Positions 32,084-39,601 of a DNA stretch of 43,710 nt are shown in pieces; the first letter of the stretch is position 1, and every line of letters starts with the position of its first letter. Source of the DNA: a virus; IMG/VR virus record IMGVR_UViG_3300017756_003604, positions 1-43,710 of that record; one strand, written 5' to 3'. The translations under genes and the position numbers were made by a program. The notes beneath the pieces are model-generated. The model was not told the DNA's origin. It ran no database searches and worked only from the letters and a program-made list of their open reading frames with translations.

Positions 32084-32301
32084 TGGACATGGACAACAAG
32101 CAACTGAGCGGAATCCTACGCCCCGTATGGGATCTGGAGCAGGCCATCTGCGAGTCAAGCCTGGAATGGCAAAAAGAACTTGCCCGGCTGATCCATAAAA
32201 CGGGGCTTCCGGCGGAGGAACTCACCGTCGCCAAGCTGATGCAACTAGCCAGCAAGGCAGACGAGCACTACGACCAACTGCTGCAACAGGGGGCGATATG
32301 A
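32083..32301 (+). CDS. Small helical protein of unknown function (72 aa)
   Basis: Start and stop overlap the neighbours (TGATG and ATGA type), so it is a coupled operon gene. It begins MDMDNKQLSGILRPVWDLEQAI and continues as a helix with SLEWQKELARLIHKTGLPAEELTVAKLMQLAS. It contains no known motif. The preceding GGGAG supports the start. It lies between the LuxR-like gene and the KilAC gene. Confidence 0.65.
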   Translation: MDMDNKQLSGILRPVWDLEQAICESSLEWQKELARLIHKTGLPAEELTVAKLMQLASKADEHYDQLLQQGAI

Positions 32302-32597
32302 GCAACCACGGAACCCCACTCAAAGACGTAGCCCGCATGCTCAACCAGGGCCCGCAGAAGTTCTACGAAGAACTCCGCGCCAAGAAGATCCTGGACAACC
32401 GCAACCTGCCCTACCGCAGGTACGTCACCCAGGGCCTGCTGGGCAGCGAACTCAAGAAGTACACCCACCCCACCATGGGCGATCAGCTGTACGCCACCCC
32501 CTATGCCACCACCAAGGGCATCCAGTGGCTGGCCGGGGAATTCGGGGTACCCATCACCAACGCAGACCAACAACCAAAAACAGGAACGGAAGCATGA
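32298..32597 (+). CDS. KilAC-domain antirepressor-like protein
   Basis: A 99-residue protein that matches the C-terminal KilAC domain of phage antirepressors: LKDVARMLNQGPQKFYEELRAKKILD, LPYRRYVTQGLLGSEL and YATPYATTKGIQWLAGEFG. Full antirepressors also have an N-terminal Bro or other domain, which is missing here, so this is a stand-alone KilAC protein. KilAC domains are thought to bind DNA or partner proteins. In this operon it could counter the repressor, or block a host regulator. Confidence 0.8.
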   Translation: MSNHGTPLKDVARMLNQGPQKFYEELRAKKILDNRNLPYRRYVTQGLLGSELKKYTHPTMGDQLYATPYATTKGIQWLAGEFGVPITNADQQPKTGTEA

Positions 32598-33184
32598 AGG
32601 TTTCAATGTCCAGTGAGAGATACGGCCTCACGGTCTCAGTTTCTGCTCAACTTCAACATGAAGGTTCTGAGCACGAATCCGTAATTCCTCGATTTGCGCT
32701 GAAAGGCGGACACCGGTCAGCCGAAGCTTTGGATGAGCTTCAGGAAATCGTGCAGAAATCGATGCCTGAAGCGCTTCTTCAAGCCGATCTGACACTTCAG
32801 ACAGCGATTGAAGAAGGGCTGCTTTCTCGTCTTCGTGAGTCATCTTCTGACCTCTCTGATAAATCGAACAGGGATTCCGAGGGCGGTCAGATTGTTCCCG
32901 CTGACACCCTCCGAAACGAAATTCTAGACGATGTTCTGGCCGCTGCCCGGCTGGTGATCGACAAGAAGGACGTGCTTCCCGACCCGCTCACATCTTCCCA
33001 TCTGCAAAGAAGGGGCTGGGAAGGGCTCAAAACCCGACAGGAATGCATCGATGCACTGGGGCTGCTGGTGCGCCTGAACCACATGTCTATGGAAGAAGTT
33101 GTATGTCGGGACGATCAGGCCGTGACAACCCGCTACTACTGGACAGCATCCCATTTACCAAAGCGCATGAAGGATAAGGCATGA
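32594..33184 (+). CDS. Protein of unknown function (196 aa)
   Basis: Starts in an ATGA overlap with the KilAC gene. The N-terminal strand-rich part (MKVSMSSERYGLTVSVSAQLQ) is followed by an acidic helical part (DELQEIVQKSMPEALLQADL) and a C-terminal region KTRQECIDALGLLVRLNHMSMEEVV with a helix-turn-helix look, then ending LPKRMKDKA. GC-content in the first 250 bases is lower than in flanking genes, which suggests a more recent arrival. No family was recognised. Confidence 0.6.
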   Translation: MKVSMSSERYGLTVSVSAQLQHEGSEHESVIPRFALKGGHRSAEALDELQEIVQKSMPEALLQADLTLQTAIEEGLLSRLRESSSDLSDKSNRDSEGGQIVPADTLRNEILDDVLAAARLVIDKKDVLPDPLTSSHLQRRGWEGLKTRQECIDALGLLVRLNHMSMEEVVCRDDQAVTTRYYWTASHLPKRMKDKA

Positions 33185-33429
33185 ACGCGGAAAGCAAACC
33201 CAACGCCCGGGAGCTGCTCAACAGCTGGCACACCCTCTGGACCAACCAGCTCAGCGGCAAGCCCGCCCAACAGAAGCAGGCCATGGAAGACCACAAGGCC
33301 CTGTTTCCGAACGGCCTTCAGTCCGATGCCGTCAGCCGCGCACAGAAGCTGCTGAAAGACGTGGCCAAGGATCCCGAAGCCGTCCGCGTACTGATCCGCC
33401 GCATCCGCGAAACCCTGCGCAAGGTATAG
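33181..33429 (+). CDS. Small basic helical protein (82 aa)
   Basis: An 82-residue protein in ATGA overlap with the previous gene: ARELLNSWHTLWTNQLSGKPAQQK, then RAQKLLKDVAKDPEAVRVLIRRIRETLRKV. It is helical and basic at the end, as in small nucleic-acid-binding proteins, but no family was recognised. It is one of a row of small early genes. Confidence 0.6.
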   Translation: MNAESKPNARELLNSWHTLWTNQLSGKPAQQKQAMEDHKALFPNGLQSDAVSRAQKLLKDVAKDPEAVRVLIRRIRETLRKV

Positions 33430-33440
33430 GAGCGAACACC

Positions 33441-33650
33441 ATGGCAACTCTCATCATCCCGGACGACATGCCGCTGGCACAGCTGGCCACCATCGCCAAC
33501 GCCATGGGCAAGCGGGTGCAGTACCGGCCTGAGCCTAATCAAAAACCAGCAGCAAAGGACATCCCCAATGGTAGCCACCGCTCTGTTACTGGCGGCCAGC
33601 CTGTTGTGCGTATGGCTGATCGCAAACGCAACCATCGAAAGGACGCATAA
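33441..33650 (+). CDS. Small protein of unknown function (69 aa)
   Basis: The first 40 residues (MATLIIPDDMPLAQLATIANAMGK, RVQYRPEPNQKPA) look like a real protein; the last 30 (NGSHRSVTGGQPVVRMADRKRNHRKDA) have an odd, shadow-like composition. A second frame that starts at 33568 with AAAGGA upstream would code for a membrane helix in the same DNA. So two genes may overlap here, or the longer frame is only partly used. The start is supported by GGAG upstream at 33429-33432. Confidence 0.5.
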   Translation: MATLIIPDDMPLAQLATIANAMGKRVQYRPEPNQKPAAKDIPNGSHRSVTGGQPVVRMADRKRNHRKDA

Positions 33651-33652
33651 CG

Positions 33653-34087
33653 ATGACCTGGAACACCCCAACAACAAAATCTGCACAACCCGGCTCGTCA
33701 TCCCTCTCCGCAGAGGGGCTTACCGAATTGTCCTGCGCAGGGAACGGACCTACCACCCAGCCGGACCAGGACAACCGCCTGCAATGGCTGCACCTGAGCA
33801 CCCGCACCCGCGACGTGCAGCGGGCACTCAACACCCTGTTCACCCAGGCCATGGGCGAAGGCAGCGACAGCCAACGGGCCGGCCTTTTCCTGCTCTCGCT
33901 ATGGAGCCCCAGCCGGTACCCCCTGGACCTGAGTGACCTGGGCTTTTTCAGCCGTGAGCTGAACTACGCCTGCCGGCACCTGTGCAATTTCATCATCGCC
34001 TGCCAGGTGAATTTCCGGACCATCGTCACCTACAGCCAGATTGCCCCGGTGATCGCCGCCTGGGGCGACCAGGAGGACGTGCAGTGA
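33653..34087 (+). CDS. Protein of unknown function, DUF7673-like
   Basis: A 144-residue protein. The C-terminal part, VQRALNTLFTQAMGEGSDSQRAGLFLLSL, then YPLDLSDLGFFSRELNYACRHLCNFI, resembles a small phage and plasmid family that I recall as DUF7673, known only as conserved near DNA metabolism genes. The N-terminal 40 residues are low-complexity. It has AAAGGA upstream of the ATG and a GTGA overlap with the next gene. Confidence 0.6.
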   Translation: MTWNTPTTKSAQPGSSSLSAEGLTELSCAGNGPTTQPDQDNRLQWLHLSTRTRDVQRALNTLFTQAMGEGSDSQRAGLFLLSLWSPSRYPLDLSDLGFFSRELNYACRHLCNFIIACQVNFRTIVTYSQIAPVIAAWGDQEDVQ

Positions 34088-34350
34088 TCACCGAAGCCAC
34101 CCGACTGCAGCAGGCGGAAACCGCCCTGGCCGAACTGACCGCCCATTACGACCGGGCCGTGCGGGAGCTGGAACAGAACATCCGGCTGCTGGGCCAGCAG
34201 GGGCGGGAATACGCACAAACGCTGGCCTGGCTGCAGGACATCCGCCGCGCAGCCGGTGCCACCGGGGCAGGCATCAGCCACCAGGAACTGTGCCTGATGA
34301 TTCAGGACATGCGCCGCAAAGCCATCACCCAAACACAGGAGCCCCACTAA
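34084..34350 (+). CDS. Coiled-coil protein with DIRxAAG motif (88 aa)
   Basis: It starts at GTG in a GTGA overlap, with GGAGG eight bases upstream. A coiled coil (LQQAETALAELTAHYDRAVRELEQNIRLL) is followed by LAWLQDIRRAAGATGAGI and HQELCLMIQDMRRKA. The stretch L-x-x-L-x-D-I-R-x-A-A-G with E-L and I and R-x-x-A further on recurs in the protein at 39598, so the two share a domain. Function unknown. Confidence 0.6.
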   Translation: MITEATRLQQAETALAELTAHYDRAVRELEQNIRLLGQQGREYAQTLAWLQDIRRAAGATGAGISHQELCLMIQDMRRKAITQTQEPH

Positions 34351-34595
34351 TGGCACGCGCCTGCACCGCAAAAACCCGGCAACTAGGCCCCCTGATGCAG
34401 CTCTCAGACCTGGAACTGAAGCTGGAGCTGAACGCCGTAACCGCGGCTGACCCCGTAGAGGCACTGCACCTGTGCCACGAACTGCTGTCCGCTCAGCGCT
34501 ACTACCCCCGCCGCACTGGCCTCTGCCGTGTGGTGGGCCGGGAGGTAAAGCGGATTGGCGGGATTTTGGAAAACCAACCGGAGATAGACCAGTGA
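34350..34595 (+). CDS. Small helical protein of unknown function (81 aa)
   Basis: It starts in a TAATG overlap with GGAG upstream. The product has a basic N-terminus and a helix-rich rest: MQLSDLELKLELNAVTAADPVEALHLCHELL, then YYPRRTGLCRVVGREVKRIGGIL, given here in pieces. It is a small operon gene between two other unknown genes. No family was recognised. Confidence 0.6.
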   Translation: MARACTAKTRQLGPLMQLSDLELKLELNAVTAADPVEALHLCHELLSAQRYYPRRTGLCRVVGREVKRIGGILENQPEIDQ

Positions 34596-34960
34596 GCGAA
34601 CAAAACAGAGGCACCGACCTGCCTCAATTCATCAATGACCTGGACGGCGGCGTGTTTGCCGAGAAGGTAGCCCGCGCACTCAGCGACGTAGCCGCCGGCG
34701 TGATCGACTTCAACGAGAAAGGCGAGTTGAACATCAAGCTCAAGATGGCCCGCATCGGCAACAGCTACCGCGTAGGTGTAAAGCATGAGCTCAACTACAA
34801 GGTGCCCGAATCCAACGGCAGCTACAGCCAGGTGAACACCACCGAAAGCGTGATGCACGTTAACGCCGGCGGCCGCATGAGCGTGTTCCCGGAAAACCAG
34901 AACCAGCTCTTTACCCGCAGTGGTGAGCCAGAAACCAACCCACATCGAGAGAAGGAATAA
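34592..34960 (+). CDS. Protein of unknown function upstream of DUF2303 gene (122 aa)
   Basis: Starts at GTG (GTGA overlap). It contains FINDLDGGVFAEKVARALSDVAAGVIDFNEKG and a strand-rich region LNIKLKMARIGNSYRVGVKHELNY. Similar small proteins often lie directly before YfdQ/DUF2303 genes in phages (recollection). It may be a partner of that protein. No catalytic motif. Confidence 0.6.
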   Translation: MSEQNRGTDLPQFINDLDGGVFAEKVARALSDVAAGVIDFNEKGELNIKLKMARIGNSYRVGVKHELNYKVPESNGSYSQVNTTESVMHVNAGGRMSVFPENQNQLFTRSGEPETNPHREKE

Positions 34961-34963
34961 CCA

Positions 34964-35824
34964 ATGCAATCCGAACTGACATCAGACCAGGGTGCCCTGC
35001 ACGAATACACCAAAACCGTGCAGGCCAAGGTGATTCAGGAATTCATCCAGGAGCAAACCGACGGCACCGCCGTAGCCCTCCCCGAAGGGGTACAGGTCGC
35101 CGATCTGGAACAATACCTGCAGCACCGCCGCCGGTACCGGGGCACCATGTCCACCAAGCTGATTGCCGAGTTTGTGGAATTCGTCAACACCACCGTGCCC
35201 GAATACCAGGGCACCATGGTGGACCACTTCCCCTGCTTCGTCAGCCCGGACCGCATGAGCGCCACCGCGTTCTTCAACCTGGGTGACTATGAAGAACCCG
35301 GCCATGGCGACCACCGCGCCGTCCTGCAGCTTTCCAAAACCGAATCCTTCAAAGCCCTGCTGAACGCAGATGGCACCCGGTTCGAGCAACGCGAACTGGC
35401 CGAATGGATGGAAGACTGGCGCGACCACCTGGAAGCCCTGGCAGAAGACGGCGCAATCCTGCCCCTGAGCAACGCCGTTGCCGCCATCCGCCGCATCACC
35501 ATCGGCACCACAGCGGAAACCACCAGCGAAGAACAAACCTTCAGCAACCGCCGCAGCGCCATGGCGGAAGTGGAAGCCAAGCACAAAGACACCCTGCCCG
35601 CCTTCCTGAAGTTCACCTGCGAACCGTACCAGGGCCTGAAAGAACGCACCTTCACCGTGCGCCTGAGCCTGATCACCGGGGAAAAACCCCGCATCAGCGC
35701 CCGCATCGTGCGCCTGGAAACCGCCGAGGAAGAAATGGCCAAGGAACTGGAAGACCAGCTGCGCACCGGCTTTGAAGACACCGAAGTCCGCACCTTTGTG
35801 GGTGACTTCTCACTCCGAACCTGA
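34964..35824 (+). CDS. DUF2303 / YfdQ-family protein
   Basis: A 286-residue protein of the DUF2303 family, like E. coli YfdQ of a cryptic prophage. It has ALPEGVQVADLEQYLQHRRRYRGTM, then TMVDHFPCFVSPDRMSATAFFNLGD, GDHRAVLQLSKTESFKALL and the C-terminal strand region LPAFLKFTCEPYQGL, FTVRLSLITGEKPRISARIVR. The family is common in early regions of temperate phages and its function is unknown. The gene starts three bases after the previous stop. Confidence 0.88.
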   Translation: MQSELTSDQGALHEYTKTVQAKVIQEFIQEQTDGTAVALPEGVQVADLEQYLQHRRRYRGTMSTKLIAEFVEFVNTTVPEYQGTMVDHFPCFVSPDRMSATAFFNLGDYEEPGHGDHRAVLQLSKTESFKALLNADGTRFEQRELAEWMEDWRDHLEALAEDGAILPLSNAVAAIRRITIGTTAETTSEEQTFSNRRSAMAEVEAKHKDTLPAFLKFTCEPYQGLKERTFTVRLSLITGEKPRISARIVRLETAEEEMAKELEDQLRTGFEDTEVRTFVGDFSLRT

Positions 35825-35831
35825 ACCCAAC

Positions 35832-35876
35832 GCGCCCCAAGGGGCGCACCTGCCAGGGCTTTGCCACAGAGCCCTG
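35832..35876 (+). repeat. Two hairpins in the gap before the exonuclease gene
   Basis: In this 84-base gap GCGCCCC-AA-GGGGCGC (35832-35847) is followed by CAGGGCT and AGCCCTG (35854-35860 and 35870-35876) around a nine-base loop. Neither is followed by a T-run, so they are not normal terminators. They may be processing or stability elements in the long operon message. Confidence 0.45.
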
Positions 35877-35908
35877 CCAAGTGCGCCACACAACAGAAGG
35901 ACAGACAG

Positions 35909-36484
35909 ATGGACCAGAAGAAACTATCCGCCGATATCGCCCGTTTCTGGATCAACGAAAACGCCGTGATCATCGACACCGAAACCACCGGCCTGGACGA
36001 CACAGCCGAGATTGTGGAAATCGCCATCATCGACTGCCAGGGCAAAACCCTGCTGGACAGCTTCGTGAAGCCCCGCAAGGCAGAGATCAGCCCGGAAGCC
36101 TACGCCGTCCACGGCATCAGCGAGAGCGCCGTCGAGAACGCTCCCAGCTTCCGCGATCTGAGCTTCCACATCGCCCGGGTGTGCGCTGAAACCCCGGTGG
36201 TCATGTACAACTCAGCATTCGACATGCGGCTGATGAACCAGTCCGCAGCCGCCCACGGCATTGTGCTGCCCACCCTCTCCACCGCTTGCGCCATGAAAGC
36301 CTATGCCCGCTTCTACGGTATGCACGACCCCAAGCGCAAAGGCTGGAAGTGGCAGTCACTCGAAAACGCCGCCGCACAGCAGGGCATCACCATCGAAGGC
36401 CGCGCCCACAGCGCCCTGACCGATTGCCGCACCACCCTGAAAGTCATCCAGGCCATGGCGGCTTACCAGCCGGAAGTGGCGTAA
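35909..36484 (+). CDS. 3'-5' exonuclease, DnaQ-like (DEDDh)
   Basis: A 191-residue nuclease with all DEDDh residues visible: Asp23 and Glu25 in VIIDTETTGLDD, Asp105 in YNSAFDMRL, His167 and Asp172 in AHSALTDCRTT. HGIS at residue 68 is the usual Exo II neighbour. The ATG at 35909 has AAGGA seven bases upstream. Similar stand-alone enzymes trim DNA ends or act in repair and recombination of phage DNA. It lies after the YfdQ-like gene. Confidence 0.9.
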   Translation: MDQKKLSADIARFWINENAVIIDTETTGLDDTAEIVEIAIIDCQGKTLLDSFVKPRKAEISPEAYAVHGISESAVENAPSFRDLSFHIARVCAETPVVMYNSAFDMRLMNQSAAAHGIVLPTLSTACAMKAYARFYGMHDPKRKGWKWQSLENAAAQQGITIEGRAHSALTDCRTTLKVIQAMAAYQPEVA

Positions 36485-36496
36485 GGGAGAATCACC

Positions 36497-36886
36497 ATGG
36501 CAACACTGACCAACCAACAGTTACAGCAGCAACTGATAGAACGCTGCAGCAAGATCTGTCAGCTATCCATGGAGGCATCCAGCCGGGAACTGGCCCACGC
36601 TTTCGCCTGGTATTGCGGCCACACCAATACCATGAACGCCTACGTGCACCCAGTAAGGTCTGTTTATGACGGAGTGGCCGACAACCCCAAGCTGGCCGAA
36701 ATAAACGCCCGGCTTTATGTCTATGAATTCCACAGCCAGGACGAACAGACAGCCAGCCTACTGACACAACTGGAGCGGGCAGACCAGTACATCGCCTACC
36801 TGGACCTGCTTCTGGCCCAGGACAAGCCGGTAACGCTGGAAGACGTGGAGGGGCATGACTACCGGCACGGGAGGGTTTGCGCGTGA
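36497..36886 (+). CDS. Protein of unknown function (129 aa)
   Basis: A 129-residue protein, LQQQLIERCSKICQLSMEASSRELAH, then AWYCGHTNTMNAYVHPVRSVYDG and an acidic C-terminal coil (ASLLTQLERADQYIAYLDLLLAQD). It is helical and has a histidine- and aromatic-rich centre, but no known motif. It precedes the methyltransferase gene with a GTGA overlap and may be a partner or a counter-defence protein (speculation). Confidence 0.6.
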   Translation: MATLTNQQLQQQLIERCSKICQLSMEASSRELAHAFAWYCGHTNTMNAYVHPVRSVYDGVADNPKLAEINARLYVYEFHSQDEQTASLLTQLERADQYIAYLDLLLAQDKPVTLEDVEGHDYRHGRVCA

Positions 36887-38481
36887 AACAGTCAGCTCTG
36901 GACCTAGGCCATGAACTGGTGGTGGACCTGTTCGCCGGCGGCGGCGGTGCATCATGCGGCATCGAGCAAGGCATCGGTCGCCCCGTGGATATCGCAGTCA
37001 ACCACGACGAAATGGCCGTGGCCATGCACGAAGCTAACCACCCGGCCACCGCACACTTCTGCGAAAGCGTGTTCAAGGTGAACCCGGTGAAGGTCACAGG
37101 CAACCAGCCGGTCGGCCTGCTCTGGGCCAGCCCGGATTGCACCCATCACAGCAAAGCCAAAGGCGGCAAGCCGGTCTCACAGAAACGCCGCGGCCTGGCC
37201 TGGGTAGTCATCCGCTGGGCCCGCAGGGTGCGCCCGCGCGTCATCATGCTGGAGAACGTGGAAGAATTTGAAGAGTGGGGCCCGCTCACACCCAAGAAAT
37301 CGGCCACCGGTGAGGTGCTGAGATTCCCGGACGGCAAGCCCATGCTGGTGCCCTGCCCCGACCGCAAGGGCCAGGAATTCCAGAAGTTCAAACAGCAACT
37401 GGAGCGACTGGGTTACCAGGTAGAACACCGGCAGTTGAGGGCGTGTGACTACGGCGCACCCACCATCCGGAAGCGCTTTTTCCTGATCGCCCGCCGCGAC
37501 GGCCGCAAGATCGTCTGGCCAAAGCCAACCCATGGCCCGGCAAATTCGCTGCCCGTCAGGCGGGGTCGGCTGAAGCCATACCGTTCCGCAGCAGAGTGCA
37601 TCGACTGGTCCATCCCCTGCCCGTCCATCTTCACCAGGAAGAAACCGCTGGCAGAGAACACAATGCGCCGGATCGCCCAAGGGCTGAAGCGGTTTGTGAT
37701 CGATGCCCAGGAACCGTTCATAGTAAAAACCAACCATACCGCCCCATGGTATGACCAGTTCCGGGGGCAAGGCCTCCGGGAGCCTCTGCAAACGGTCACA
37801 GCATCACACGGGTTTGCACTGGTGACACCCAGCGTAATCGCCATCGACCATGGCAGCGCCCGCAGCGGCTGCAACTGGAGCGCCGGCGAACCCCTGACCA
37901 CCATCACCACAGAGAACAGGCACGCCCTGGTAACCGCATTCCTGGCCAAGTATTACGGCGGTGTGGTCGGCATACCGGCAACGGATCCGGCCAGCACAGT
38001 CACCACCATCGACCATCACGCACTGGTTGCCGCACACATGATCAACATGAAAGGCACCCAGCGCAGCGCCAGGTCTCCGGAGGATCCGCTATCTACCGTC
38101 TGCGCCGGCGCTACCCATGCCGGCCTGGTGGCCGCCTTTATGGCTCCCTACTACGGCAGCGGATCCGGAGAAACAGGCCGCGACCTGCGCCAACCGGCAC
38201 CCACCGCCACCACAAAAGACCGCCTGCAGCTGATCACCGTCCAGATCGACGGGGCCACCTACGTCATCACCGATATCGGCATGCGGATGCTCAAGCCCCA
38301 CGAACTGTTCAAGGCCCAAGGATTTCCGGATGACTACGTGATAGCCCCGGAGTTCAACGGCAAGCCGATCCCCGGCTATGCACAGGTAAGGATGTGCGGC
38401 AACAGCGTCCCGCCCGTATGGCCGCGGGCACTGGTGGAGGCGAACTTTGCGCATGAACGGAATATGGAGGCATTGGCATGA
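36883..38481 (+). CDS. DNA cytosine-5 methyltransferase
   Basis: A 532-residue enzyme. Motif I is VVDLFAGGGGASCG (residues 13-26), motif IV is WASPDCTHHSKAKG with the catalytic Cys86 in a P-D-C context (most have P-C), motif VI MLENVEEF, and motif VIII CDYGAPTIRKRFFLIAR. Between motifs VIII and X lies a repeat region of about 170 residues with five copies of the pattern P-L-x-T-V-T-x-x-x-x-x-A-L-V. The end is RMLKPHELFKAQGFPDDYV and YAQVRMCGNSVPPVWPRALVE, motifs IX/X. The GTG start is in a GTGA overlap with GGGAGG upstream. It probably protects phage DNA from host restriction; no cognate nuclease is seen. Confidence 0.9.
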   Translation: MKQSALDLGHELVVDLFAGGGGASCGIEQGIGRPVDIAVNHDEMAVAMHEANHPATAHFCESVFKVNPVKVTGNQPVGLLWASPDCTHHSKAKGGKPVSQKRRGLAWVVIRWARRVRPRVIMLENVEEFEEWGPLTPKKSATGEVLRFPDGKPMLVPCPDRKGQEFQKFKQQLERLGYQVEHRQLRACDYGAPTIRKRFFLIARRDGRKIVWPKPTHGPANSLPVRRGRLKPYRSAAECIDWSIPCPSIFTRKKPLAENTMRRIAQGLKRFVIDAQEPFIVKTNHTAPWYDQFRGQGLREPLQTVTASHGFALVTPSVIAIDHGSARSGCNWSAGEPLTTITTENRHALVTAFLAKYYGGVVGIPATDPASTVTTIDHHALVAAHMINMKGTQRSARSPEDPLSTVCAGATHAGLVAAFMAPYYGSGSGETGRDLRQPAPTATTKDRLQLITVQIDGATYVITDIGMRMLKPHELFKAQGFPDDYVIAPEFNGKPIPGYAQVRMCGNSVPPVWPRALVEANFAHERNMEALA

Positions 38482-39149
38482 AACAGCGCCCGATCCTTTT
38501 CAAAGACGACATGATCCGCGCCATTCTTGAGGGCCGAAAGACTCAGACGCGCCGGGTGCTCGATATTCCGGCGGGCTGGAGTCCGGATTCTGTTAATGGT
38601 GAGTCGTTCATTCTCGGCAAGATTACCAGCCCGCACCCTAAGCGTGGCCGCTTTGGAGCGTTCATCCGAAAGGAAGTTCACCCTGGTAGCGGAGTGTTTC
38701 AGAGCGACATTGTGGCTTGCAGGTACGGCCAGCCCGGTGACCGGCTGTGGGTGCGGGAGACAACAAAGGAGGATGTGCCAGGCAGTGTGTCGCTTGCCAT
38801 ATATGACGCTGACTATGCGCATGTAATGGATAAGTCCGGTGGCCATGCCGAGTGGTGGTACTCAAAGCCTGTTTGCCCTTCCATCCACATGCCCCGCTGG
38901 GCCAGCCGGATCACGCTGGAGATCACCGGCGTTCGAGTGGAGCGGTTGCAGGATATCAGCGCAGAGGATGCACGGGCTGAAGGTTGCGAAAAGCCAGACC
39001 TGCCGCCGGAGGTTCGCGGTGTTGCCGGCGACTTCGTGGCCGATGAACGGACCACGTTCGCCATCCTGTGGAATCGCATCAACGGCCCCGACTCCTGGAA
39101 CGCCAACCCCTGGGTATGGGTAATCGAGTTCCGGAGGATCAAACCATGA
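38478..39149 (+). CDS. PUA/ASCH-fold phage protein
   Basis: A 223-residue protein: RPILFKDDMIRAILEGRKTQTRRV, then YGQPGDRLWVRETT, PSIHMPRWASRITLEITGVRVERLQDISAEDARAEG and WNRINGPDSWNANPWVWVIEFRRI. This is a well-known phage family, often called morphogenetic or hypothetical, with features of the PUA/ASCH fold (E-G-R-K-T-x-T-R, G-D-x-L-W-V-R-E, R-W-A-S-R). It probably binds RNA or modified DNA bases. Its ATG overlaps the methyltransferase stop by four bases, so it may act with the modified DNA. Confidence 0.8.
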   Translation: MKQRPILFKDDMIRAILEGRKTQTRRVLDIPAGWSPDSVNGESFILGKITSPHPKRGRFGAFIRKEVHPGSGVFQSDIVACRYGQPGDRLWVRETTKEDVPGSVSLAIYDADYAHVMDKSGGHAEWWYSKPVCPSIHMPRWASRITLEITGVRVERLQDISAEDARAEGCEKPDLPPEVRGVAGDFVADERTTFAILWNRINGPDSWNANPWVWVIEFRRIKP

Positions 39150-39601
39150 CCCCCGAACGCCAGCCCTACCGCCCCGCCCCGGAAGACTGGGAAGAATCCG
39201 TCACCATGCTCTGCATGCACTGCGGACGCTTCCCGGGCTGCAGCATCGTAGAGGGCATGATCGAAACAAAAGACGGCGGCCCATGGCCCCACGGCGGCTG
39301 GGTAACAGACCCCGGGGCTGGCATCACCTGCCTGAGCTACCAGCCCAGGCCAATGGCCCCGATATCCGTGGAAGAAATCCGCACCATCGCGTCCACCAAC
39401 CCGGCCACCTGCACCGGCTGCGCAGCCCGCAAAGGCAGCGAGGCATCCACCAGCCTGCACACCCGCCGCGACTTCACCGCCGCCGTGCGCACCCCGGCCC
39501 TGTTCGTCTGCCACGAAGACCCAGAACAAAACGCCCCCTGCGGAGGCTGGTGCCGGGCCGCACTGCAGCGCCATACCAACGACGGAGAACAACACCAATG
39601 A
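39146..39601 (+). CDS. Cysteine-rich protein of unknown function (151 aa)
   Basis: Starts in an ATGA overlap with GGAGG upstream. It holds three cysteine clusters: CMHCGRFPGC, CTGCAARKG and CHEDPEQNAPCGGWC, probably binding zinc. The middle has TDPGAGITCLSYQPRPMAPISVEEIR. I know no family for it. The clusters suggest nucleic-acid or protein binding. It is a good candidate for a host-takeover gene in this operon. Confidence 0.65.
   Translation: MTPERQPYRPAPEDWEESVTMLCMHCGRFPGCSIVEGMIETKDGGPWPHGGWVTDPGAGITCLSYQPRPMAPISVEEIRTIASTNPATCTGCAARKGSEASTSLHTRRDFTAAVRTPALFVCHEDPEQNAPCGGWCRAALQRHTNDGEQHQ

Noticed and set aside
32628-32843. Minus-strand frame of 71 codons with protein-like helical composition
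   Set aside because: It lies inside the coupled plus-strand gene at 32594 and would be the only minus-strand gene of the operon; kept out, though its composition is better than that of most shadows.
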